Shown here in pieces: positions 37,801 to 48,480 of a DNA stretch of 64,000 nucleotides; within the stretch, counting starts at the first letter, position 1; every line of letters starts with the position of its first letter. The DNA is from Melanocharis versteri (lineage: Eukaryota > Chordata > Aves > Passeriformes > Melanocharitidae). Below the pieces are notes generated by a model. The model did no database searches. It saw only the letters and a program-made list of their open reading frames with translations, and was not told where the DNA came from. The stretch is taken from contig VZTG01007436.1 in assembly GCA_013397845.1 (NCBI GenBank), positions 1,462,181-1,526,180 of the forward strand. The letters run 5' to 3'. The position numbers and the translations under genes were made by a program.

Positions 37801-40510
37801 GAAAAACTTCAAGAAAATGAATGCTCAGAGCTGAGCACTCAAATCTGTTAAGTTCTCCACATTTTCACTGGAATAGCTATCACTCAAACTGTGTGTAGGT
37901 GTTGTAGAACCTGTTAGTGGAAGCAAGACCTACAATACTTGCCCTAAGTGGAGCAGGGTCAGTACAGGTCCTGTGCTACGTGGCTTTTGCATCTGCAGGC
38001 TGAGCTATTGCACGCAGTCTGTGAAGAGGATGTCAGGCACCTTTCTTACAGCAGATACCCTGGACACTTTTATCCATGGAAAGCTTTTCCTAAGGTTTCT
38101 AATATGTTGTGTGGAGATATGAAGAAACAGTTGTTGTGTAATAGGAAATAGGGTTCACTGAACTGCAAGAGGTGCTTGCCTTGGGCTTTAGAATCTGCAT
38201 CTTTTGAAGAAAGCTGAAGTGACACTTGGTCTTTTCCAAGAGCAAGAGTGCTTGGTTTCAAACCTAATATGGAGATTAGAAAGTACTTTAGCTCTTTTGT
38301 CTTTCTCTCCATCCCCCCAGTTTTACACTTGATAATTGTATTTTCATAAGAGATTTCACTACTGTTCTTTGAAAATTTCTCCTCTTTTTTTCTCCTTGTA
38401 AAATCTTTCCCTGAAATCTAGGCCAAGAGCCCAGCTGGACCACCACTTGTCATACTGGCTCAGGTTTGTCTGCTTTTTACCTCCTGTCATCCAGTACTTT
38501 GTACTTTGATCGTAAACATTACCAGGCAGAGATGGCCTGTGCTGGGACCCTGACACTGCCATAGTGTAGGCAGTTAAACTTGGGGTCACGCTGGGTTTGC
38601 AGCAGCTTGGTTGCCAGTTAACAGAGCAAGCAGCAGCCTGGTAAGGCCTCATGTGGGGGACCTATGTGCCTGTAAGGGGAGATGTTACTGTGCCCCCCTC
38701 AACACGTTTGCTTGGACTGCCCACAGCCAGCAGTGAGCTCTGGCTTTGTGGGAAGGACTGGCTTGCTTTCCACCCTCAGCTGAGTCTGCAGTGTGGATGC
38801 TGTTGTGAAAGCTCTGACTGTGCACTGTAACCAGAGCCTGTGGGGTTTGCTGTGTTTCATCCTGCATGATACTTCTGATTACACCTCAAGGAGAGGGGAA
38901 TACTCTTGGTCTTCCTTGAAGTTTTTACCATGCCTGAGGTATCAGTATTTTAGATGAAAGGGAGGAATAAATAAGGCATAAATATCTGATTGGTTGAGGT
39001 CACTAATAGCATAGGACTGGTCAGGGGTGTATCAATCATACACCTTATTGGAGGATTTATAACTATTTCTAATTCACTTTTGACTAGAAATGGCTTTTTT
39101 TTCCTTTCAGTTGGCTCACTTCCAGAGTGTAATAGTCAAGCTAACAACATTCTTTTCCCCTCTTTGGATGCTGCTGTTTCCTATTAAATTGCAATTAATA
39201 CTTCAATTTTTGTGATTATGTTTGAATTTTAAGTAGCCATTGTAAAGATGAGTTTGCTACAATTGCCAGTGTAGGTGAAGCACTTGGCTACTCTAGCAAT
39301 TGTTTTCATTTTGTATGTCTCCACCATCTGTGCTATTAGCACTTGATTTCCTTTTACATGGTGCAGCTGTGGTCTCCAGTGTCTGCCTTGAATGTGTTCC
39401 TATGCAAGGAAGGTGAAGTGTGGCCCTGGGAGATAACAGTGAAAATTTCAATGTAATTCAGTTTAGTAAGAGATGACCTGGGCAGATTGATCCCATGTAA
39501 AAGCTCATCAGCTCTTCAGTTCAGAGCACATCAACTTATGCGAAAAGTTAAGTACACCCAAAAGTCCTTTTCTCTGTGTTAAGCAAAAGCTCAGTGCTTT
39601 GCTGAATCAGACCCTGCATTTACTGTAGGGCAGATGGACTCATAAACATGTTTTTAAAGTTCTGAGGCAAGAGGGGAGTACTTTGATGTGGGAATCCCAC
39701 CTCAATGGTGAAAACTGGAGATAAAATCATGTTCACATATGCATATACTGATACTAACAGACTCATCAAAAGGGGAAACTGACCCAGACAAAAGTGTCAT
39801 CCATTTTCAGATGGTTCCCAAAAGACTATTTAGTTCTCTTGGGTTGTGCAAGGGCAAGTAGAGGGCTTGTCTGAGACTTTAACTGTGCCTGCTGTCAGTT
39901 TTAAGGCTAAGTTTCATGGGATTAATAGCAAGTGCTGGAGCAAACTCTGCGTTCTTCTGGAAGGAACAGTATAAGTAGTTATAGCATGAAAAAGAATGCT
40001 TTCTTTTAGGCTGCTGTCTCCAGTGTACCACATCCCCTCTCTTTCTTCAAAAATACTGTCATAACAAGCTTTAGTCCCAGCTGCTTTTGTTAGAAAGTTG
40101 CCCAAATCAATGGAATTGGAAGAGAGGGGAAAAGGACTTGCAGGTGCTGCAGCCTGCACCTCCACATGCAGTATTAAGTATATTGAAAGCAGCTAACAAA
40201 GGGAAGATACAGCAGCTCATGAGGAAAACACAAGTACACCTAAAGGAAGGGAAGTAACCCTCCAAAATACCTCAGGAGGGTGTCGGCAGAGCAACTCCCT
40301 CCCCAGGTAAGTCAGCACCTTACAGTTGGTACTGCTCAACCAGATGACCGGTGTGCTTATCGACTTTAAGTACAGCCAAGTCTCTTAAACTTCATGCAAA
40401 GGTTGTGCAATGCAAACATGTTTCAGTATGGACTGTTAAAGCCACAGATTGACGTGACCCAGATTGACAAAACACAAGGAAATCTGAGGCAACATGTTAC
40501 TGGGAGAGGA

Positions 40511-40735
40511 ATCATCTCCTTCAAACTCTTCCATTTTCTTAAGCACTAAAGGAAAGCTCGATGCAGGATGATAATTTACCAGATGGTCAGTGTCAGAAAG
40601 AAGCTTGCTGAATATAGGCAATATTGACACTTTCTTAAGAAAATCTGGCAGTTCTCCCTCCTGAGGAGAGATGTTGAGAATTTCCAATAAAACTGACCCA
40701 ATTTTCTTTGGTAACTCCAGCACTGAGGGAGTCTA
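40511..40735 (-). mobile_element. Old L2/CR1-clade LINE reverse-transcriptase fragment
   Basis: Minus-strand translation of this stretch reads LELPKKIGSVLLEIL, then SPQEGELPDFLKKVSILPIF and DHLVNYHPASSFPLVLKKME. It follows, position by position, the L2-type reverse transcriptase segment close to 'LLKELASVLGPALTSLINLSLQTGIVPSSLKKAVVTPLLKK...DLSNYRPISNLPFLSKVLEK'. The frame stays open for about 70 codons, bounded upstream by a stop at 40735-40733. The divergence suggests an insertion older than the CR1 copies. Identification is by eye against remembered family sequence, and CR1 proper is an alternative. Confidence 0.65.
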
Positions 40736-43516
40736 GAGATAGTATAGCATTGTATCCTCTCTTCCTTCTGAGGTGTTGCTCCATTTCTCTGGGTACCTCC
40801 TGTTCAGTGTGAATTAAAAGAATTTTTAGGTACCACTGAAAATACTGAACAGGATCGTCAGAATATGGGATAGAAAAAGACTTAGTAGTTCATTTTCCTC
40901 TAGCCCAAAGTGGCGGATGTAGTTTTTGTAAGTGATACAACCCAGATAGAGGAAATAGCTCTCTGCTTTCTATACAGCAAATGCACCGAGCACACGTGCT
41001 GTGGTCAGTCAGTTTCTGGTCTTGACTTCAGTCACTCATCAAATATTAGAAATCACTGATAGTCAGAGATGTTATATGGGGAAATGTTACTTGTCTTGGA
41101 AACCGCTGGAGCGTTGAGGTTTACTGTCCAGTGTTAAAGATCTGATTTTCTGGATTGTTAAACTGCTGTTACAATTGGCAGGTTCTCATTCTACCCAAGT
41201 TAAAACTATGTCCTCAAGACTGTTGTTACAATCTAAATCTGCATTTGCTTCTATTTTTATATGATTAATACTGGTGTAGATGCTAGGAGTTTGTAATGCT
41301 AAATCGTGGGAGGTAGCTGTTTTCCAGCCTGAGTGAGTCCCATCTGTTTTCTTCTAGGTTAGTGTAAATTGTCTTTTTACTTAGTCACTTGGAAAAAGCC
41401 AAACTGTATTGCTTCTCTGCAGAAAGGTGAGAGAATGACTTTTAGTTAAGCATATATTTAGTGTTTAGTTATTTATCTTAATTATCATGCACTCCAAATT
41501 GTAGGATTGAGTTACTCCTCTTCCTTACCTGCATTAGTTCTGAAGATCATGAGCCATGGCACAGCACAGGCACAGACCAATGCTTTTGTGAATTGGAAGC
41601 TCAGTTTGGCTACATACCCAGGAAATTATTTTTCATACTTACCTCGTAAACAATTACATTTCAGAAGACTTTTTTTTTTTCTGGGAATAGTTTGAGAACA
41701 TGGCAAGAACTGAAATTGGCCTTAAAGCCAGATCTAGTGGATGTTTAAGAGGAAAACAAATTGGGAGGCCTTTGTCTTCAGCTGAAGTATTCTTTGAACT
41801 TCAGAAATGTGGAATCCTCAACATCATCTCAGGTAATAAGGCCATCACTGAAGAGCTACAAGAAGAAACTACAAGATGAGTAACTGGCAGAGAGATTTTC
41901 CATGTGATCCTGGTGAACCAAACAGGTTTAGGATTAGCCAGTAAAACTGCCTGTGCAAGCAACCAGGTGTCCAGTGAAACAAAGGAGAAAGACAAGGTTG
42001 CTTTCTATCCCTTTAGAAAAGTTCTAAATATGAGGAGGATGCATGCAAACACTAATCCTGGTAGCAACTGAATCAAAATCTTGGCCAAGTGTGTTTTATT
42101 CCTATCACTGGGCCATGTCATACAAGTTCCATTATCTGGTCTTTAAAAGCCCTTGGAACTTGCTGGGGGAAAATTTCAATTGGAGCTGAACACAGCATGT
42201 TATATTTTGAGGCTTTGATTATTCTGGGTCTGACAGGCTCATAGAGATTTCATTGCCTCTGGGCAACATCTGCAGTGAAGCCTTGTAACAAAAGGATGGA
42301 GTGGCCTCACAGGGCTCCTTGATAGCCTGTATTGCATTAGAAGGAAGATGTGGTTACGTAGTCGGGGTAATTAATTAGCATTTCCATAAGCAGTCACAAG
42401 TCCTGTTAACCTTGTAAATGCAGGAGGCAGGAATGAAGCACAGATGTGGAGGCTCTGAAGATAAAGTCTGCATGTGTGTGTTCATTTGATTTTGTTGATG
42501 AGTTCCACCAAATTCTTTCAAGATCAACCTTAATTTAGCATGGCTAAGGATGCAAATGCACCTAACATCTGTTCATGGCTCGTGGCATCTCTTTGGCCAC
42601 CAGTTCTTAAGATCTTAAAACAATACAAAACCCCTGCCACATTGAGGGGGTAAGCTGTTGGTGAGGAGTAAGATATGGAGTTGGCTCCAGGAAAGACATA
42701 GAGGTCCATGGACTTTACCTATTTCAAAGCAAATTTTAGCTATGGTAATGATAGGCCGCATCTTGCCTGCAGACCAGTTTTCCTCTCAGATTTTCTGCTG
42801 TATCAAGTTTGCCCTTACCTGGCTGACAATAGTTGTTCTCTTTTAGGAAGTCCCATTTTCTGGTGACATTTTATTTCTGTCCCCCCCCCACCTGCTCCTC
42901 ACTTGTTTTTCCATCTCCATTGGTTTTCTCATTCTTTCATTTTGCCATGTGGGGGACTTGTTTTCCCTTGAAGCACCACTGGTTTTCCTCCTGACTTAAG
43001 ACCAGTCCCCTGCAGGAACACACTGCCAAGCATAAGGGGGTGTAGCTCTATGTACCTCTCAAGAAGCTTGTATTTCTGTTCCTCTAGTTAGTTGGTATGA
43101 ACTGCCAGGTGTGTGGTGTATTCAGAGTCACGCCTTCTAACTTTTACTAAATTACAAGGTGTAAGAAGCCACTGCTACAGGAAGATTACAGGAAAGAGGC
43201 AGTGAGTGCTGTCTGGGCTGAGAGACTGACTTCTTGTCTGGTTACATCCTTTTGCTCAGCAGGCACAGCTATAGCTTCATCACAGAAATTAGAGGGAAAT
43301 TCTTCTAACAGCTTCATTCAGAATAATTCCGCTGGTGATTCTAAACAAGGAAGTAGGAAATAAATGCCAGAAGAGGCTGTTCTTTATGGTGAATCTTGAG
43401 TTAGAAATATCTAACAGGAGGGGCAGGGCAGGATGTGGAGAGAAAAACTCACCCCCCTTTTCTTTTGTTCCTGAATCATTTGGACAGACTGTTCCCATGG
43501 CTTAATTTTTTTATCC

Positions 43517-43537
43517 CACACCACACACACACACACT
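43517..43537. repeat. CA microsatellite
   Basis: A CACAC-CACACACA... run of about 21 bases, imperfect by one C, in DUSP29 intron 1. Confidence 0.85.
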
Positions 43538-44318
43538 CTTCCACCCCCATCTCTAAAAGTGGGAGCCCTGGCTTGGTTCAAGACCAGAATTCTTGTGTCT
43601 TTCTGTTGCCTCTGGCGCCACAGGAGTAATTGGTGGATGATGTTAGAAGTCTTGTAACTTTCAAAGCTGTATATCTTTCCTCTTTTATAAGCTGGCAACA
43701 GATGAATTTTAGGACCTTTTAAAAAATTATTGCGAACTTTGGAGCCAGTGAGGCTCCTACTTGTGTCTTTCAGTGATGATGTAAAAATAAATGTCATGTT
43801 AGTGTAGGGTGCAGAGGAAAATGGGAATTGGACCAATAATGCCTAAGGGGTAAGAAAAGCTCTCTTGCTCTGCTCAGGGCTTGGGTTGGGGGATATTCTG
43901 ATGGCATGTCTCCTGGTCTCCTGCTGCAGCAGTCATCTCTGCTTCTTGGAATAGGCTGTTTCTAGTTTAGTCCTGTGCTCAGCAGAACTAAGTCTGTTTT
44001 GTGGGTTTGGTTTTTTTCCAAATCACACTTGGTCTGATCAGTGAGACACATCTCTGCAGCTTTGCCTTCCTCAGGGTTCTGTTTGCTTTAATCTCTTAAG
44101 CAATTTGGAAATGCAGAGTGTTCTATGTACACAAGCGCAGGCTTGGAAATGCAGAAATACCACTGCAGGGTGAGCTGTCTCTTCAGTCACTTTTCAAGAA
44201 TTACATTTTAGGCCTAAACCAACCTGAGGTGTGGCCAACACATCTAGGCCATGCTCTGTAACTGTGGAACGACTTTCACTTGGAGATAAATAACAAATTG
44301 CTCCTTGAAACGAACCAT

Positions 44319-44328
44319 TTAAAAATAG
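44319..44328. promoter_or_regulatory. MEF2-type site in DUSP29 intron 1
   Basis: TTAAAAATAG fits the MEF2 consensus YTAWWWWTAR and lies about 290 bases inside intron 1 from the exon 1 donor. DUSP29 is known as a muscle-enriched gene and MEF2 factors drive muscle genes, so a role is plausible. One ten-base match in AT-rich DNA is weak evidence. Confidence 0.3.
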
Positions 44329-44615
44329 ATCATGACGAGCTTCAACCTCTGCAGCCTACACTAGTGCCACAGACAGTGCTGCCACTCTGCCGTTAACAGC
44401 AGACTTGGCTGCACTTACTCTGTGCTTTCCTGAAGCAGCAGTAAGAGTCAGGGCCATGCCAGGCTCTGACTGCTCTGTAGAATTCTGGCGTCTGTCAGTG
44501 GTGTCAGACACTTTGCTCTGTCGGAGAGCTGTGTTTAGTAGAGCTCGGTCGTCCCCTGTGTAGAGATGTACCAGGTACGCTTATCTGCTAGGCAGGGGGT
44601 ACTGTGTACACTTAC

Positions 44616-44800
44616 TCATCTCCTATGTAGAGGTTGGGCCAGACTTCATTGACGTGAGTGTACTTTGGGCACCCCTTCCACAAGAGCCGCTCCAGTTCAA
44701 ATGCCCCTGGGGTACAATAGTCCTCATCAGGATCTACTTTGACTGCTGTGTATGCATTTTTCTTCCCAGCATTCCAGCTTCCTGATGACATGTTGTCCAT
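44616..44800 (-). CDS. DUSP29: DUSP29 first coding exon: start and N-terminal region
   Basis: Begins with ATG at 44800-44798 and reads MDNMSSGSWNAGKKNAYTAV, then DPDEDYCTPGAFELERLLWK, YTHVNEVWPNLYIGD. The donor GA|GTAAGT leaves two bases of Glu62 for the next exon. DYCTPGAFELERL and HVNEVWPxLYIGDE are specific to DUSP29. A second Met at residue 4 (44791-44789) is an alternative start; I chose the first because it is in frame with no stop between and lies in an acceptable context (G at +4). The three exons total 654 bases, 217 codons plus stop. The organisation matches the mammalian gene. Confidence 0.93.
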
Positions 44801-44829
44801 GGAGTAGTGCTCTCAGGATGCGCAAGAAA
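44801..44829 (-). other. DUSP29: DUSP29 5' UTR with probable upstream splice acceptor
   Basis: On the minus strand the sequence before the start reads TTCTGTTTTGGTTGCATTCCAG followed by TTTCTTGCGCATCC and then the ATG region. The pyrimidine-rich tract ending CAG looks like a splice acceptor (AG at 44831-44830), so the coding exon may begin at 44829 with a non-coding first exon further upstream. This is inferred from the motif alone. Confidence 0.4.
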
Positions 44830-44890
44830 CTGGAATGCAACCAAAACAGAACATTAACCCAAGGAAGCACAAAGCAAGTGACTCCTGCTC

Positions 44891-44925
44891 CAGCTGTGGG
44901 ATTCTGGAGCAGCACTGACCAGGTG
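44891..44925. promoter_or_regulatory. Two E-boxes upstream of DUSP29
   Basis: CAGCTG at 44891-44896 and CAGGTG at 44920-44925 lie about 90-125 bases upstream of the DUSP29 start. Both fit E-boxes bound by myogenic bHLH factors, consistent with a muscle gene. If the predicted acceptor at 44830 is real they lie in an intron rather than a promoter. Such six-base sites are common by chance. Confidence 0.3.
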
Positions 44926-47256
44926 TGATTGAGCATTGCACAAGACAGATGAACCTGTTCTGTGGCAAACACAGACTTCCACCTGGATTTCTGCCTCCCC
45001 AGAATGAGGTGAGGAATATGTTATTGGATGAGTTCACCAGCAATGGGAACAAAACTCAAAGGTTTTTGATTATTGAAGTTCAGTCTCTGCCAGGAATTTG
45101 TTTCCTGAAAAATCCACTGGTAAGGATTTGGTAAGTCTAACAGCCTAGGGATCTAAAGCACCTAGGGGAACTGAGTGCAAATTTAAGTTGTTGGGGTTTT
45201 TTATCATTAACTAAGACCCTCCTAAAGGCTTGTCCTTTGTGATTTTCAGCAACGTAAGGAGATGAAATGCATCTATTCAGGGAAATGTTGCGTGTACTGT
45301 TGTACTCTCTTCTACTTTTCTTTTTCCAATGTTGTCAGCTGCAGATTCCCCGTCTGCTGCATCTCTCTGTGGGCTTTGTTTTTATTTGTCCTACTGGACT
45401 CTCTGGTGTCTCAAAGTAGCAGTTGCTCATGTCTCTTATTCCCTTGAAGGGAGACGTTGAACCTTGTGGTTCTGTAAGAGACTTGTAAGAAGATGTGGAG
45501 TTGGGCTTGATCTTATGAAGTGTGCAAGTAGAGCCTGCCAAAAATCCACCTTTCTTGCAGGCAATGAATCCTGTAGTTGCTCCCAAAATTTTTTTTGTGT
45601 TGGCTGCTGAACGTCTGCATCCTTTTAATTCCAAAAATCTGGCTAATGCCTTCATGCGGCTATTGTAGAGCTCTCCTGAAAGCAGGATGTCCATTTTTCA
45701 CTGACATCCCATGTACCCACGGGGTTTGTTTGCTCAGTTTGGGCTCTTTTGTGCCTGTCATGTTCTGTTTCTCTACAAAGCTTGAAAAAGCCAAGTGATT
45801 CCTGTTTTCCTACTCCAAAGCTGTGTAAGATTGTGGAGTCAGTTTTTCTTTGGCAAGTGTACACCTTTGTTCAAAAATTGGCTTGCTTTCACTGGCAAGG
45901 GGATCTATCTTTCAGCCAAGCTTCTTAAAACATGATGATGATGTTTAGCTAAGTGGTCCTCTCTTGAGATTTCTTTAAGGGCTCTGAGAATTCCAGCTTG
46001 TATCAAATTTACCTTGGGCTTGTCTTGCATGCCTATGTGTAGTACCAAGTCCCATCTCTCTGCCCCAGTAGCCATGCCCTGGGAGAGCCTTCTTCCTTTC
46101 TATGCCAGAATTATGCTAATTCTACATGCAGACTCAGCAGTGTAGCTAGATAGTGTTTGTCTGTCAGAGATACAAATCTAAGTCTGACTTTGGGAGTGAT
46201 CAGGCTGTTATCTAGAACTTGATAAGAACTGCTATTTGTCTAGTAAGGAATTATCTTAACTGAGAGCCTGTTGCCTTGATGCTGAAGGACTGACTACTTT
46301 TATTCATGGCTCCATAAAATGGGACGGAGGAAAGGAAGGGAAGAAGAGAAAGCAATGTAATCAGTAATCACAGTTGGTGGCCACAGTGCATTGATTTGTT
46401 ACACCTCAGAACAGGGCAATTACATCTGCGAATGATCATTTGTGGTACTGGAACACCGGCACAGTTTGAAGCTTGGTTAACACTCTGAAAGCTCAACCAC
46501 TGCTGAGAAATCCTTGTTTCTGTCTGTCCTGGGAAGCCATATGCTCCCTGAACTTTCAAGTACACTATGTTCTTTTATGCCTTGCCAATGTTATCTGCTG
46601 CAGGGATTTTTAAATTGAATTAGAGCACAGGAAAGCATCAGTTGAAATTCCTCTAATAAAACATGTATTTCAGATTTGACTCTAGACTATGTTAGAAGTA
46701 ACAGAGTTTAACTAGGAGGAGGGGAAAGGGGGCAAAAGGGCTGGTTTGCTACTTCAGCTCTGGAAATAATTGCCATGAAGCATTTGGTTGGGGGCAGAAG
46801 GGCTTACATCTTCCCAGGAATCAAAGATGTCTAACCTCATCTCGTATTAGTCGTTCTATGTACACCAAACAGCTCCAGGAAGACTATTCCCGAGGCCAGC
46901 CCTCTTCGAATAAAAAGCGAAAAGCAGATTGGATTTTTTTGGAGTGGTTGTTCTTAATGCTGTTGTGGGTATAAGAGATGAATGTTTAGAACAAGCCCAG
47001 GCAGGGAAAGCTCAGATTTCTCTGGCAGACTTGTGTGGAGGGGAGACCATCTCTTGCAGAGCGTTCATCCAGTGCAGTCAGACAGCAGCCAGATTGCAGG
47101 CTTACCTCTGCACAGGCTTGTTGGAGCAGGCTCCCATCCCTCGTGGTGCTTCATGTGGGCTATAGATGAGTTAGTGCAGGCTGAATGATGTACCAGTGCT
47201 GTGCCAGCTTGGCAGTCCTTTCATGGCACTGCACTGTGGTGGGGACACACAACCTT

Positions 47257-47379
47257 AGATCACAGAATAGTCTGAGTTGGAAGGATGATCCCACAAGGAT
47301 CATCGTAAGCGTATGGCCCACAAGGAGATTGCAAGCCTGGCATTATTAGCACCTTGCTCTGACCAACTGAACTAATCCC
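47257..47379 (-). mobile_element. TguSINE1-like SINE (tRNA-Ile head, CR1 tail)
   Basis: Read on the minus strand, 47379 to 47257 begins GGGATTAGTTCAGTTGGTCA, with A box TAGTTCAGTTGG at 47374-47363, then GCAAGGTGCTAATAATGCCA, matching tRNA-Ile around its AAT anticodon. A decayed B-box area follows, then TGGGCCATACGC, GATGATCCTTGTGGGATCAT and CTTCCAACTCAGACTATTCT with GTGATC at the end, which is a CR1-type tail. This head-tail structure is that of TguSINE1, known from zebra finch. Compared with the remembered consensus, about a dozen bases before GATGATCC are missing. I see no clear target-site duplication. It supports a passerine origin of the sequence. Confidence 0.88.
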
Positions 47380-47489
47380 AGGGTCATGTGGAAGCTCTCT
47401 GGAGTAGGGACTGTCCTTTTGTACTTTGCATAAAGAACTCTGCACCCTGCTTGCTCCTGGAAGTGCTGCTTCAGGACAGCCTTTTTATT

Positions 47490-47940
47490 TCATGGGGGAG
47501 GGATGAAAAGTCAGCTGGCTGTGGAACTGCCCTTGTCCCAGAGGGTTCTCTCCAGCAGGAAGGTTTGAGCCCAGCTTCAGGGCACAGTGAGGAACAGAGC
47601 CCTGTGTCGGGGGCCAGGAGTTCCCTCCCAGTGAGACAGGGCAGTCTGTGGCTCATCCCACCCTTTGCCTGTGCCCAAAGCACAGCTTCCCTCTCGCTCT
47701 GCTGGCCTGTACCAAGGCCAGGCTGTGTGAAGGTGAGACCTTCCTGTTCCCTCTCTGTGCCACCTGTGGTGGCTGCTCAGACCCAGTGCGGGGCACACCT
47801 CGGTGGGGCCCTGCAGGTGCTCAAGCCTGTGAGATTCTGCCTGCTGAGCCCGACATCCCGTGGGCTCTGCCGCTCAATCCAGTGTGTGCACACAACACTG
47901 AACTGCCGGTGCTCCCCAGTTCCGCTGTCATGGACTTAAG
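47490..47940. other. GC-rich, stop-poor block
   Basis: Visibly richer in G and C than its surroundings, with open frames on both strands at once (+ 47388-47939 and 47648-47962; - 47471-47683 and 47577-47798). That pattern comes from base composition rather than selection for one protein. CpG is present but not dense enough to call a CpG island by eye. It lies between the SINE and an AT-rich block. Confidence 0.5.
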
Positions 47941-47949
47941 GGTATTAGC

Positions 47950-48480
47950 AGAACAAGGATGATAAAAATCCAGTCATCTGCATTTTTATATCCTAATCTT
48001 TCTCTTCATAAATAAGACCAAAGTGCATGTTATCTAATAAATTTTATTTGTTAATCGCTTGGATGGCTGGAATATTTGTCCCCCTTGGGTTATATGTATA
48101 TAAATGAAAATATTGTTAGTGATTTCACAAAATGGTAATTCAGAATAATGGAGAGTTAATCCTCTTTTCATTAGTGAGCCACTTCAGGACATACACTGTG
48201 GCGAATTACACTGCATTTTAAGTCATTTTCAAGTGCTGTGCACTAGAAAAAAAACATTAAACTAGTTTTGCATTGATAGAAGTAATTGTGTGGCTAATTT
48301 GGATAAGCAGAATGCATTAGGCACAGCAAAGGAATCTCTTCTTTATGTTCACTATCTACTCTACAGCTGCCAGATGGAATTTCTTATATAGCTCTTTAGT
48401 TTTTTTATTTTATTTTTAACAAAGTAGGGAGGAAGGAAAGAAAGTGCAAGGGAAAAAAAAAAAAAGAAAAATCTGCCAGT
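47950..48480. other. AT-rich block, possible conserved non-coding element
   Basis: The composition changes abruptly near 47.95 kb to AT-rich sequence with several TAAT cores and a GATAAG motif (48302-48307), ending in an A-rich tract (48450-48472). No coding frame is present. The texture is like vertebrate conserved enhancers, but without alignment this is only a suggestion. Confidence 0.25.

Larger units (their letters stand above)
34835..44615 (-). other. DUSP29: DUSP29 intron 1
   Basis: Minus-strand GT-AG intron of about 9.8 kb, GTAAGT at 44615-44610 to AACAG at 34839-34835. It holds an L2-like LINE fragment (about 40.6 kb), a CA microsatellite near 43.5 kb and a MEF2-type site near 44.32 kb. 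The remaining sequence shows no coding exon I can support. Confidence 0.8.

Noticed and set aside
41540..41570. Sequence 'gagccatggcacagcac' considered as an antisense phosphatase active site (HCAMG)
   Set aside because: The minus-strand translation does not give HCxxxxxR in any frame, and the flanks show no phosphatase residues.
47388..47962. 183-codon and 104-codon plus-strand open frames
   Set aside because: They lie in a GC-rich block where opposite-strand frames are open too. The translation is low in structure and resembles no family.
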